From the NCBI GenBank assembly GCA_010027605.1, contig RGUW01000008.1, positions 1-32,609 on the forward strand: a DNA stretch of 32,609 nucleotides. Direction: 5' to 3'. Positions 20,278 to 29,015 of the stretch are shown here, piece by piece. Position 1 is the first letter of the stretch, and every line of letters starts with the position of its first letter. The position numbers and the translations under genes were made by a program. The notes below the pieces were generated by a model that saw nothing but the letters and a program-made list of their open reading frames with translations, was not told the origin of the DNA and ran no database searches. Source of the stretch: Synechococcaceae bacterium WB9_2_112. GTDB taxonomy: Bacteria; Cyanobacteriota; Cyanobacteriia; PCC-6307; Cyanobiaceae.

Positions 20278-21597
20278 GTGCCCCGCGCAGGGCGACCAGC
20301 CGACGACCCGCCGCCGATGCCCCCAGCGCCGCTCTGGCTTCAGAACCTCACCCTTGTGCGGGGGCCTGATCAAACCGATGCCAACGCCGAGGCCCTGCTG
20401 GGTCACGATGGCGCGCTGCTGGCCCTTGATCAGGACGCCGCCCATCGGGCCAGAGGCCTGGGTCTGAGCCCGATCCAGACCCCCGGATGGGTGCTGGGCC
20501 CCAGCCTGGTGGATCCCCACAGCGTTCTGGAGAACCCCCTGCTGGGACGGGCCGAGACCCTCACCAGCCTGACGCAGGCGGCCGCCCAGGGGGGCTACGG
20601 CCAAGTGGCCCTCCTGCCCTGGGGCGAGCCCCCCCGTGACCACCCCGATCGCCTGCAGCTGCCCAGCCCGGCCATGGGCACCCAGGTGCACCTCTGGGGC
20701 AGCCTGGATCGCAGCGGCGAGGGTCAGGCGTTGTCGCTGCACAGCGAGCTGCTGGCCGCCGGTGCTGTCGGTCTGGCCACGGGAGCCGTGCTGCCGGATT
20801 CAGTGCTGCTGGAGCGCAGCCTGCAACTGGGCGAACTAGGCGATCACCCGCTGCTGCTGGCTCCCCGCTGCCGAAGTCTGGCCGCAGGCGGCCTGGTGCG
20901 CCAGCGGGTCGAGGCGCTCCGCGGCGGCTGGCCAGCCGATCCGAGCTGCAGTGAGACGCTGCCCCTCGCCACCCTGCTCAACCTGCAACAGACCCATCCG
21001 CAGCGCCGACTGGTGGCCATGAACCTGTCCACCGCCGAGGCCGTTGCAGCGCTGCGCAGCAGCGCGATCAGGCCCCAGGCCACGGTGCACTGGTGGCAAC
21101 TCGTCACTGACAGCGGCCGGCTGCATCCCACGGCCGGGGGCTGGAGGCTCGAGCCGCCCCTGGGTGGACCTGGCGATCGACAGGCCCTGGTGGACGCCCT
21201 CGCCGATGGACTGATCACCGCGGTGGCCGTGCACCACCAGGCGCTCGATGCCGAAGAACAGCTGCTGCCGATCGACCAACGCCGTGCCGGTCTGGCTGGC
21301 CACGGCATCGCCCTGCCCCTGCTCTGGCAGGCCCTGGTGGTGGAGCAGGGCTGGTCGCTGCAGCAACTCTGGCAAGCCCTCTGCTGGGGGCCAAGCCGCG
21401 TGCTGGGGCAGCCCCCCGAGCGGCTCAGGAGCGGCACACGCCGTTGGCTGCTGTTTGACCCTGAGGCGCGCTGGTGCTGGAGCAGCCAGCAGGGTCACTC
21501 CCTGGCCGCCAATCAACCCCTGAGCGACGGCACAACCGTGTGCGGCAGGGTGCGGGCCTGCGGGACGCTGGCACCCGGCGCGTGGCGGCTCAACTGA
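20278..21597 (+). CDS. Dihydroorotase-like amidohydrolase-family protein (active site degenerate)
   Basis: WLQNLTLVRGPDQTD...VLGPSLVDPHSVLENPLLGRAETLTSLTQAAAQGGYGQVALLPWGEPP...GTQVHLWGSLDRSGEGQALSLHSELLAAGAVGLATGA. DHOase architecture, but HxH and ATDHAPH motifs are not conserved. Confidence 0.75.
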   Translation: MPRAGRPADDPPPMPPAPLWLQNLTLVRGPDQTDANAEALLGHDGALLALDQDAAHRARGLGLSPIQTPGWVLGPSLVDPHSVLENPLLGRAETLTSLTQAAAQGGYGQVALLPWGEPPRDHPDRLQLPSPAMGTQVHLWGSLDRSGEGQALSLHSELLAAGAVGLATGAVLPDSVLLERSLQLGELGDHPLLLAPRCRSLAAGGLVRQRVEALRGGWPADPSCSETLPLATLLNLQQTHPQRRLVAMNLSTAEAVAALRSSAIRPQATVHWWQLVTDSGRLHPTAGGWRLEPPLGGPGDRQALVDALADGLITAVAVHHQALDAEEQLLPIDQRRAGLAGHGIALPLLWQALVVEQGWSLQQLWQALCWGPSRVLGQPPERLRSGTRRWLLFDPEARWCWSSQQGHSLAANQPLSDGTTVCGRVRACGTLAPGAWRLN

Positions 21598-21601
21598 ACC
21601 G

Positions 21602-21626
21602 TCTGCCCCTTTCAGCGGGGCTCAGA
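21602..21626. terminator. Candidate bidirectional terminator hairpin between convergent genes
   Basis: GCCCC (21605-21609) TTTCAGC GGGGC (21617-21621), flanked by TCT/AGA pairs, lying between the stops of the dihydroorotase-like gene and lepB. Confidence 0.4.
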
Positions 21627-22317
21627 GCTGTCCGGCACGATCAAAGGGGAACAGGCGCCAGAACGCCCGTCCAAGGATCTGCTCATCGGGTAGAAACGGA
21701 CCACCAGGCCAGAAGCGGGCATCCCAGCTGTTGGCGCGGTTGTCGCCCAGCACCACCACATGGGCCGCCGGCACCACGACATCGAGGGTCTTGCAGCCGC
21801 TGAGGCTGCTGCCGTCGTAGGGGCAGAACCGGGTCACGTAGGGCTCCCGCAGGGGTTGACCATTGATGGTCACCCGGCCGGTGGGGTCGACGCTGATGCG
21901 TTCGCCCGGCAAGGCGACCACACGCTTGATGAACGCGTCGCAGGCTGGGTTGCTGAACCCGGGAATCTTGTTGACCAGTGGAATGTTGCTCGGCAGGCAT
22001 TCGAGCGCACTGACCCTGCGGCCGCCCGACAGCACCGGATCAAACGCATGGGGAGCGTGGAAGACCACGATCTCGCCACGGCGCGGCAACCGGGTCCGAT
22101 AGCTCAGCTTTTCCACCAGCAAGCGATCCTGGATCTGCAGCCCCGGCAGCATCGAACCCGAGGGGATGTAACGGGCCTCCACCAGGACATGGCGAATACC
22201 CAGGGCGACCCCCAGGGTGATCAGCACGGTGCGCCAGAAGGGCCAGGCGCTCTCGTTGGCCTGCGCACCTGCAGAGCCGTCAGCCGATGGAGGTGGGTCG
22301 CCGCTGAGGTCAGCCAA
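21622..22317 (-). CDS. lepB: Signal peptidase I
   Basis: RHVLVEARYIPSGSMLPGLQIQDRLLVEKLSYR (catalytic Ser), RGEIVVFHAP, FIKRVVALPGERI (catalytic Lys), HVVVLGDNRANSWDARFWPGGPF. Confidence 0.96.
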   Translation of the reverse strand: MADLSGDPPPSADGSAGAQANESAWPFWRTVLITLGVALGIRHVLVEARYIPSGSMLPGLQIQDRLLVEKLSYRTRLPRRGEIVVFHAPHAFDPVLSGGRRVSALECLPSNIPLVNKIPGFSNPACDAFIKRVVALPGERISVDPTGRVTINGQPLREPYVTRFCPYDGSSLSGCKTLDVVVPAAHVVVLGDNRANSWDARFWPGGPFLPDEQILGRAFWRLFPFDRAGQL

Positions 22318-22379
22318 AGAAAGGGCCGCTGCTTGAAAGGGAAGACGGCAGATTAGGCAGGCATCGCCCCTTCGCCGCC

Positions 22380-23903
22380 ATGGCCCGACCGCGTTGGCAT
22401 GGGTTTCGCCCCACCCCGCGCCATGGTCTGGTGCTGGCCTGGGATCGGTTTGTGGCGATCTGGGCCGGCATCAATCTGCTCTGGGTGGCCTTCGATCTGA
22501 GTTATGTGCCACTGCGCAGCTTCTGGCTGCAGCGCAACCTCTATCCGCTGCCAGGCACCCCCGTGGTGCTCAGTCTGGACTTCATGCCCGATGTGACCCC
22601 CTGGATCGATCCGATCAAGGGAATCGAGCCCCACCGCGAAACCCAGGCCTATCTGAGGCAGTTTGAGGCGCTCGAACAGGCGATGGCGCCAGCGCCGGTG
22701 GGCCCCCTGACCCCCAGGCAGCGTCAGCTGCTGGCACGTCAGGCCGAGCTCACCATCGCCATGGTCGAGAGCAATCCCTTTCTGGCCTCGAACGCTGCTG
22801 GCACGCTCGAGAAGATCAAGAACCGACTCAGGGAACGGGCCGATCGCGATTCATCCAAGGCAGCGGCAGCACGGCTCCTCAGTGAACCCTGGCTGCGCCG
22901 ACAGGGCTGGGAGCAGGAGCGACGCTTCTGGCGCCAGCAGGTCCTGCCGCTGGTGGCGACCAATTACTGGCGCTCCATCGACGAGAACGGACGCCCCACC
23001 GACCATGTGTGGCGCCTCGATCTGGTGCTGTTTCAGAGCGTGTTCGCGCTCGACATCCTGCTGCGGGTGATTCGCCTGCGCCGGCGGTTGCCCGGCCTGA
23101 GCTGGCGCGATGCGATCCTGCGGCGCTGGATCGACCTGCCTCTGCTGTTGCCGTTCTGGCGTTGGCTGCGGCTGCTGCCCACCGTGGAACGACTGCAGAC
23201 CAGCGGACTGATCAACATCGAACCACTGCGCGCGGTGATCAGCCGTGCGGTGGTGGCCCTGCTCGCCCTGGAGCTGTTCGAGGTGCTGGCCCTGCAGCTG
23301 CTCGATGGCACCCAGTCGCTGCTGCGCTCACGGGACTGGCCCCGTCGGATCCGCGCCCTGCGCAGCCACCAGAGTGTCAGCAGCGGTCAGGATCAGGAGC
23401 TGGTGGCCCTGCTGCGCATCTGGGCCCCGCTGCTGCTGAGCCAGGTGGCTCCCCGCCTGGCACCCGAACTGCAGGGACTGCTGGCCTACAGCCTCAGGCA
23501 AAGCCTCGAGGGGGCGATGGTGCCGCCACCCCTGCGCCAGCTGCAACCGCTGCTGCAGCTTGAATCAGGGTTGAGCCGGCAACTGGCCAGCGCCATGACC
23601 CGCAACCTGCTGGATCTCTCGCGCAGCACCGGCAAGCAACTGGGACGCACCGACACCGCCCAGCTGGAGCTGCTGCAGCGCACCATCGACCGGTTCTGGG
23701 AGGAGCTGGCCGACGCCCTCGACAACGGACCCGTGCTGAGCCAGACCCAGGAGTTGCTCAGTGCCCTGCTTGAAAGCGTGAAGGGCACCTACCTGAGCCA
23801 GATCAGCCGCTCGGGTGTGGCCTCGCTGATCGAAGAACTGGACCTGCTGATGGCCCGAAACACCGGGCTCAGTCAAGAAGAGCCTGCCACTCCTCAGGCT
23901 TGA
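22380..23903 (+). CDS. Hypothetical membrane-associated protein (507 aa), likely cyanobacterial
   Basis: Long ORF with coding-like composition, N-terminal TM (VAIWAGINLLWVAFDLSYVPL) and a second TM region (VFALDILLRVIRLRRRLPGL...LLLPFWRWLRLL); no family motif I can name. Confidence 0.85.
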   Translation: MARPRWHGFRPTPRHGLVLAWDRFVAIWAGINLLWVAFDLSYVPLRSFWLQRNLYPLPGTPVVLSLDFMPDVTPWIDPIKGIEPHRETQAYLRQFEALEQAMAPAPVGPLTPRQRQLLARQAELTIAMVESNPFLASNAAGTLEKIKNRLRERADRDSSKAAAARLLSEPWLRRQGWEQERRFWRQQVLPLVATNYWRSIDENGRPTDHVWRLDLVLFQSVFALDILLRVIRLRRRLPGLSWRDAILRRWIDLPLLLPFWRWLRLLPTVERLQTSGLINIEPLRAVISRAVVALLALELFEVLALQLLDGTQSLLRSRDWPRRIRALRSHQSVSSGQDQELVALLRIWAPLLLSQVAPRLAPELQGLLAYSLRQSLEGAMVPPPLRQLQPLLQLESGLSRQLASAMTRNLLDLSRSTGKQLGRTDTAQLELLQRTIDRFWEELADALDNGPVLSQTQELLSALLESVKGTYLSQISRSGVASLIEELDLLMARNTGLSQEEPATPQA

Positions 23904-24225
23904 ACCCGGTGAGCACCCGCGGCTGGCCCTTGGGGTCTGCAGCGATCAGCACGGGTCGCTTGATCAGACGGCCGTCGCCAGCCAGTGCCGCCAGCAGCTG
24001 GTCGTCGTCGAGGGCAGCCACAGCTGCCGCACCCAGAGCCCTGTAGCTCTGACCGCTGGTGTTCAACAGACGCTTGCGCCCCAGCTGCTCAAGGGCCAGC
24101 TTGAGCTCGCTGAGGGTGGGGGGCTGGGTGGTGATGTCGATCACCTCAGCCGCCAGTTGCTGGGCTCCCAACCAGGCCAGGGCCTTGCGGCAGGTGCTGC
24201 AGGACCGATAGCTGTAGAGCTTCAA
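23869..24225 (-). CDS. ArsC/Spx/MgsR-family thioredoxin-fold protein
   Basis: MKLYSYRSCSTCRKALAWLGAQQLAAEVIDITTQPPTLSELKLAL...LLNTSGQSYR...RLIKRPVLI...VLTGFKPEEW; CSTC active site. Confidence 0.9.
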   Translation of the reverse strand: MKLYSYRSCSTCRKALAWLGAQQLAAEVIDITTQPPTLSELKLALEQLGRKRLLNTSGQSYRALGAAAVAALDDDQLLAALAGDGRLIKRPVLIAADPKGQPRVLTGFKPEEWQALLD

Positions 24226-24233
24226 GGCCCCGC

Positions 24234-24593
24234 TCAGCGCCCGACGAGAGACTTGAGCGCTCCGATCAGGCTGTTGGACCCTTTACCGACGGCCTCGGCC
24301 GGGCGGGTACGGACGGTCACATCACCGTTGACGGTGGTGCGGCAGCTGAGGCGGTAATTGGCCGGGCGATCGGCCAGGTAGACCTCCTCCACATCGGAGC
24401 GGGGGGAGAGGTTCTGCATGCCCTCAACCACCTCCATCACACAGGTGCCGCACTGACCCAGGCCACCGCAGTTGTTGAGGTTGTTGAGGCCCTTGTAGGG
24501 ATTGACGCCGGCGTCGAGGGCTGCTTTGCGCAGATTGGCACCCTCGATGCAGCCGACTTGCTGACCTTCCTGCTCGAAACGGATGGTGGGCAC
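24234..24593 (-). CDS. 2Fe-2S ferredoxin
   Basis: MPTIRFEQEGQQVGCIEGANLRKAALDAGVNPYKGLNNLNNCGGLGQCGTCVMEVVEG...NYRLSCRTTVNGDVTV; Cys ligand pattern Cx5-CxxC...C. Confidence 0.92.
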   Translation of the reverse strand: MPTIRFEQEGQQVGCIEGANLRKAALDAGVNPYKGLNNLNNCGGLGQCGTCVMEVVEGMQNLSPRSDVEEVYLADRPANYRLSCRTTVNGDVTVRTRPAEAVGKGSNSLIGALKSLVGR

Positions 24594-24743
24594 GGCTGCT
24601 ATCGGGGGAACGGGCGCCGCCCAACTTAAGCCACCCGGGCCTCACTCCAGGCCCCGAGCCACCGCGGTCGCAATCATCAGCTGCAATCCGGCGTGGCCAT
24701 CAGCGGGGTTCGGCCCTGCCGATAGCGTGACGACAACGCATGG

Positions 24744-25442
24744 ATGCAACCGGTGTCTGCCTCGACCCCAGGCCGTTATGACCTGATTGTTCAACAGTTG
24801 GTGCCCGGCTACGCCAGCCTGGCCCGCCTGGCGGTGGCGCTGTTGTCGGCATCGCCCCTCGCAGGTGCCAACGGGGCCTCGGTGCTGGTCGCGGGCTGCG
24901 GCACTGGCGCCGAGCTGTTGGAAGCCAGGGCGCAGCGCCCCGACTGGCACCTGCTGGCGATCGATCCGTCGGCCGCCATGCTGGAGGCGGCCCAGCAGCG
25001 CCTGGCCGAAGTCAGCCCGGCAACAACAGGGACTCCGATCACCTGGCAGCAGACGACGGTCGAAGCCCTCGATGCCGATCAAAGTCTCGATGGTGCCCTC
25101 TCGGTGCTGGTGATGCAGTCGCTGCCCGATGACGGCACCAAGCTCGCCTTTCTGACCGCCCTGGCCAGGGCGCTGCGACCAGGCGGCCAGCTTGTGCTGG
25201 TCGACCTGATGGCGCCCGAACGTTCGCCACTGCAGCAGCAGGTCGACGCGGCCTGGGTCGGGTTTCAGAGAGCCAGCGGGGTGACCGTGGCCGAAGCCGC
25301 CGTGACAGGCCTCACCCAGGGGGTCCACCCGATCGGTGGCAGCCGCTTGGCCGCCCTGGTCGAAGCGGCGGGCTTCAGCGATCCCGCCCCGATCTTTCAG
25401 GCGCTCAACGTGCAGGGCTATCTGCTGCAGAAGCTCCCCTGA
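24744..25442 (+). CDS. Class I SAM-dependent methyltransferase
   Basis: SVLVAGCGTGAELLEARAQRPDWHLLAIDPSAAMLEAAQQRLAEV (motif I), LSVLVMQSLPDDGTKLAFLTALARALRPGGQLVLVDLMAP. Confidence 0.9.
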   Translation: MQPVSASTPGRYDLIVQQLVPGYASLARLAVALLSASPLAGANGASVLVAGCGTGAELLEARAQRPDWHLLAIDPSAAMLEAAQQRLAEVSPATTGTPITWQQTTVEALDADQSLDGALSVLVMQSLPDDGTKLAFLTALARALRPGGQLVLVDLMAPERSPLQQQVDAAWVGFQRASGVTVAEAAVTGLTQGVHPIGGSRLAALVEAAGFSDPAPIFQALNVQGYLLQKLP

Positions 25443-25452
25443 TTCCACCAGC

Positions 25453-25469
25453 GAGCCCTGCGTGGGCTC
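25453..25469 (+). terminator. Perfect hairpin 3' of the methyltransferase gene (possible terminator)
   Basis: GAGCCC-TGCGT-GGGCTC at 25453-25469, 11 bp after the stop; no U-tract. Confidence 0.4.
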
Positions 25470-25552
25470 AGGCGTTCGTCATTCCCGTGGGTGGTGACCC
25501 GGCTTGGTGATGGGAGGCGGTCATGGGGCCTTGGGATGACGCTCAACCTGTA

Positions 25553-25909
25553 TCAATTCGGCCGTCGGCGCCGTTCGTCGACAGCTGTTGTTGCCGACCA
25601 GGCACTGGTGATGCGTGCCGATGGCGCCGGGTCGGCGGCACTGGCAGGCAGGGGATCGGGGAAGCCGAGCGGCTGCCGACCGCCCAACACCGTGGCCAGC
25701 GGAACCACCACGGTGGCCATGGCGATCACAGGGCCCAGCATCCAGGGCAGCAGCTGGGCTTCGACGGGGCCCCTACTGTGGGGGACCTCACCGGACTCAG
25801 GGCTCTGCTCCTGGAGGGTCTTGCCGCTCGCGTCACGTGCAGCGACGGCCTTCGTGGAAGTCGACGACCTTGTCGCAGAAGCCGAGATCAGGGACTGATC
25901 AGATGCCAA
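25553..25909 (-). CDS. Possible small single-TM hypothetical protein
   Basis: 118 aa ORF with one hydrophobic helix (QLLPWMLGPVIAMATVVVPLATVLGG) in an otherwise gene-poor interval; flanks are low-complexity, so the coding call is weak. Confidence 0.35.
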   Translation of the reverse strand: MASDQSLISASATRSSTSTKAVAARDASGKTLQEQSPESGEVPHSRGPVEAQLLPWMLGPVIAMATVVVPLATVLGGRQPLGFPDPLPASAADPAPSARITSAWSATTAVDERRRRPN

Positions 25910-26022
25910 GTGGTGCGTTTCGGTGCTTGTGCAACGGCCGCCGTGATCGGTCTGGCCTCATTGGTGTGATCAGCACGCTACAGCAAAAGAGCTGGACTTT
26001 TCTGATCAGTCCAGCGCAGGGT

Positions 26023-26502
26023 TCAGGCTGCAGGCCGACTCTGCTCGTGCTGATCGCGACGGCTTGAGATCTCGGTCGGACGGGCCTCGAAATGATCGAG
26101 GCGCTCGCGAATCCCACGAAGCTCCTCGAGGATCGAAGCGAGCAGTTGCTGCGTGGCCGTGGAGGGCGAGTTGAGCACCTCCACGGTCACTTCCTTGATG
26201 CGCAGGACGTCCCTGGCGAAGCGAGCGACCTCGTTGGGGTGAAACAACAGAGGATCTTTCTGATCGCTGCGGTACTCCGGATTCAGTCGACGCGGGTTGA
26301 AGGGAGGGTTGAGATTGCGCGGGTCGGTGTTGGTGTAGCGATAGACCGACGCCCTGGAACGGTTGAGCGATTTCTGAACGTCATCAATCCCGATCAGCGC
26401 ATCACCATCGCCGGCATCGGAGGTGGCCGGCGTCGTCAGGGAGGCCATTCCATCGGTTGTGCCGCCGCCCAGGCCGCCAGGGTGAATCGTCTGGGCAAAC
26501 AT
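26023..26502 (-). CDS. Putative HTH-containing regulator (about 160 aa) with C-terminal coiled coil
   Basis: From ATG 26502: MFAQTIHPGG...ALIGIDDVQKSLNRSRASVYRYTNTDPRNLNPPFNPRRLNPEYRSDQKDPLLFHPNEVARFARDVLRIKEV...LLASILEELRGIRERLDHFEAR; DVQKSLNRSRASVYRY is HTH-like. Confidence 0.75.
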   Translation of the reverse strand: MFAQTIHPGGLGGGTTDGMASLTTPATSDAGDGDALIGIDDVQKSLNRSRASVYRYTNTDPRNLNPPFNPRRLNPEYRSDQKDPLLFHPNEVARFARDVLRIKEVTVEVLNSPSTATQQLLASILEELRGIRERLDHFEARPTEISSRRDQHEQSRPAA

Positions 26503-26644
26503 GAGACGGCGGTTGGAAGGTTGGGACGGGCAGACCCTACCAGAGGTTTCCAGGGCGTGCAGCGGCCCTGTCCAGCTGGCAAACCTGCCCAGCGCCAGGT
26601 GCTGGGGGCGGTGATAGCTTCCGGCGACCCGATCGATGGATGCC

Positions 26645-28477
26645 ATGCGCGTCTCCCGCCTGCTGCTGGTGACGCTGCGCGACGACCCGTCAGAAGCGGA
26701 AATCGTGTCGCACAAGCTGCTGCTGCGCGGAGGGTACATCCGCCGGATCAGCAGCGGCATCTATGCCTATCTCCCCCTGCTCTGGCGGGTGCTGCAGAAG
26801 ATCGAGAGCATCGTTCGCGACGAGATGAACGCCACCGGAGCGCTCGAGACCCTGTTGCCCCAGCTGCAACCTGCCGAGTTGTGGCAGCGGAGTGGCCGCT
26901 GGGACGGTTATACCGCCGGCGAAGGGATCATGTTTCACCTCGACGACCGCCAGGGGCGGGAGCTGGGCCTGGGGCCCACCCACGAAGAGGTGATCACCGC
27001 ACTGGCCGCCGATCTCCTGCGTTCCTACCGGCAATTGCCGGTGAATCTCTATCAGATCCAGACCAAGTTCCGCGATGAGATCAGGCCCCGCTTTGGTCTG
27101 ATGCGGGGGCGCGAATTCATCATGAAGGATGCCTATTCCTTCCACGCCGATGAGGCCTCCCTCAGGGAGACCTATGGCGCCATGGATCAGGCCTACCGCC
27201 GCATCTTTGCCCGCTGCGGGCTGCGGGCCGTGGCTGTCGAGGCCGACAGCGGCGCCATCGGTGGATCGGCCAGCCAGGAATTCATGGTCACTGCCGAAGC
27301 CGGCGAAGACCTGATCCTCACCAGCAGCGACGGGCGTTATGCCGCCAACCAGGAGCGCGCGGTTTCCCTGCCCTCTGCAGCGATCCCCCTGCAGGACGGC
27401 AGCTGCCGCGACCTGGCCACCCCAGGCCAGCGCAGCATCGAAGAGCTCTGCAGTGCCCACGGATTCGACCCGTCGCAGACCGTCAAGGTGCTGCTGCTGC
27501 TGGCCCGCTTTGCCAACGGACAACCGCAACCCCTGCTGGTGAGCCTGCGGGGCGATCAGCAACTCAATGAGGTGAAGCTGGCCAACGCCGTGACCGCCAG
27601 GGCCGAGGCCGGCGCCGGCGCCCTGCTCGAGATCGCCCCGATCACGCCGGAGCAGCTCAAGGCCGAGGGGCTCGCCGACCTTGCTTTCGGCTATCTGGGC
27701 CCCCAGCTCAGCGATGCGGTGCTGCAGGGCGCCAAGACCTGGCAACAACGGTTTTTGCGGTTGGCCGATGGGACCGCTCTGGAACTGGAACGCTTTGTCT
27801 GCGGCGCGACGCGCCCCGACACCCATCTGCAGGGAGCCAGCTGGGAGGCGCTGTGCCCCAACGCGTCCCTGCGACCCGCGGGCCTGGATCTGCGCAGCGC
27901 CCAGCCCGGTGACCGTTGTGTGCACGATCCCGACCAGCATCTCGAAGCGGCCCGGGGCATTGAAGTCGGGCACATCTTTCAGTTGGGCCGCAAGTACTCC
28001 GAGGCTCTGGAGGCCACCTTCACCAGCGAGGCCGGCAGCGATGAGCCGCTGTGGATGGGCTGTTACGGCATCGGCGTCTCGCGCCTGGCCCAGGCCGCGG
28101 TGGAGCAGCACCACGATGGCCACGGGATCTGCTGGCCGGTCTCGATCGCGCCGTTCGAAGTGATCGTGGTGCCGGCCAATGCCGACGAGCCGGTGCAGAG
28201 CCAACTGGCTGAGGAGCTGTACACGGGTCTCCGCCAGGCCGGAATCGATGCCCTGCTCGACGACCGCAGCGAACGGGCCGGCGTCAAATTCAAGGACGCC
28301 GACCTCATCGGCATCCCCTGGCGGGTCGTGGTGGGGCGTGGGGCCATCGAGGGACGCATCGAGCTGGTGCGCCGCCAGGGCTCGGTGAAGCAGGAGCTGG
28401 CGGCCTCGGCCCTGCTGGGCACCCTGCTGCCGACCCTGCAGCAGGAGCGCCTGGGACTGCTCGAACAGCCCGCCTAG
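26645..28477 (+). CDS. proS: Prolyl-tRNA synthetase (bacterial type with insertion domain)
   Basis: MRVSRLLLVTLRDDPSEAEIVSHKLLLRGGYIRRISSGIYAYLPLLWRVLQKIESIVRDEMNATGALETLLPQLQPAELW...LGPTHEEVITALAADLLRSYRQLPVNLYQIQTKFRDEIRPRFGLMRGREFIMKDAYSFH; WMGCYGIGVSRL. Confidence 0.97.
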   Translation: MRVSRLLLVTLRDDPSEAEIVSHKLLLRGGYIRRISSGIYAYLPLLWRVLQKIESIVRDEMNATGALETLLPQLQPAELWQRSGRWDGYTAGEGIMFHLDDRQGRELGLGPTHEEVITALAADLLRSYRQLPVNLYQIQTKFRDEIRPRFGLMRGREFIMKDAYSFHADEASLRETYGAMDQAYRRIFARCGLRAVAVEADSGAIGGSASQEFMVTAEAGEDLILTSSDGRYAANQERAVSLPSAAIPLQDGSCRDLATPGQRSIEELCSAHGFDPSQTVKVLLLLARFANGQPQPLLVSLRGDQQLNEVKLANAVTARAEAGAGALLEIAPITPEQLKAEGLADLAFGYLGPQLSDAVLQGAKTWQQRFLRLADGTALELERFVCGATRPDTHLQGASWEALCPNASLRPAGLDLRSAQPGDRCVHDPDQHLEAARGIEVGHIFQLGRKYSEALEATFTSEAGSDEPLWMGCYGIGVSRLAQAAVEQHHDGHGICWPVSIAPFEVIVVPANADEPVQSQLAEELYTGLRQAGIDALLDDRSERAGVKFKDADLIGIPWRVVVGRGAIEGRIELVRRQGSVKQELAASALLGTLLPTLQQERLGLLEQPA

Positions 28478-28503
28478 GATCGCTGGCGAATCGCCCAAGC
28501 CCC

Positions 28504-28947
28504 ATGCCCGTCTTGCTCACCGGAGTTGCTGCGGGCCTGCGTCGGTGGCTGGGGCAGCTCAACCGCGGCCTGATGGCCCTCTGCCTGGGTTGCGTGCTGC
28601 TGCTCAGTGGCTGCGGCACCAGCGCCAACGGTCTCACCGGCAACTACGTCGAGGACACCGTGGCCGTGGCCGACAGCCTGCTGACCACCATCGGCCTGGC
28701 CAGCGACGATCCCGGCCGCCCGGAAGCCGAGACCCAGGCCCGGGCGCTGATGAACGACTACATGTCGCGCTACCGCCCTCGCAGCGCGGTGAATGGCCTG
28801 AGCTCCTTCACCACGATGCAGACGGCGCTCAATTCCCTGGCAGGCCATTACGCCAACTATCCCAACCGCCCGCTGGGTGAAGCCCTGCAGAGCCGCCTCA
28901 CCAAGGAACTCAAGAAAGCCGAGACCACGGTGGTTCGCGGGGCCTGA
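28504..28947 (+). CDS. psb27: Photosystem II assembly lipoprotein Psb27
   Basis: Lipobox LLLSGC; LTGNYVEDTVAVADSLLTTIGLASDDPGRPEAETQARALMNDYMSRYRPRSAVNGLSSFTTMQTALNSLAGHYANYPNRPL. Confidence 0.94.
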   Translation: MPVLLTGVAAGLRRWLGQLNRGLMALCLGCVLLLSGCGTSANGLTGNYVEDTVAVADSLLTTIGLASDDPGRPEAETQARALMNDYMSRYRPRSAVNGLSSFTTMQTALNSLAGHYANYPNRPLGEALQSRLTKELKKAETTVVRGA

Positions 28948-28998
28948 CCCTTTGACGAATGGGCTGATCGTCTGAGAAGCTCACCGATTGTGCTTAGA

Positions 28999-29015
28999 AG
29001 CGGCTTCGGGCCGCT
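28999..29015 (+). promoter_or_regulatory. Stem-loop directly abutting the purA GTG start
   Basis: AGCGGC (28999-29004) TTCGG GCCGCT (29010-29015), perfect 6-bp stem immediately before GTG at 29016. Confidence 0.45.

Noticed and set aside
19573-20742. 389-aa minus-strand ORF
   Set aside because: Spans two well-supported plus-strand genes in antisense; no motifs.
26690-28498. 602-aa minus-strand ORF
   Set aside because: Antisense to proS; no family resemblance.
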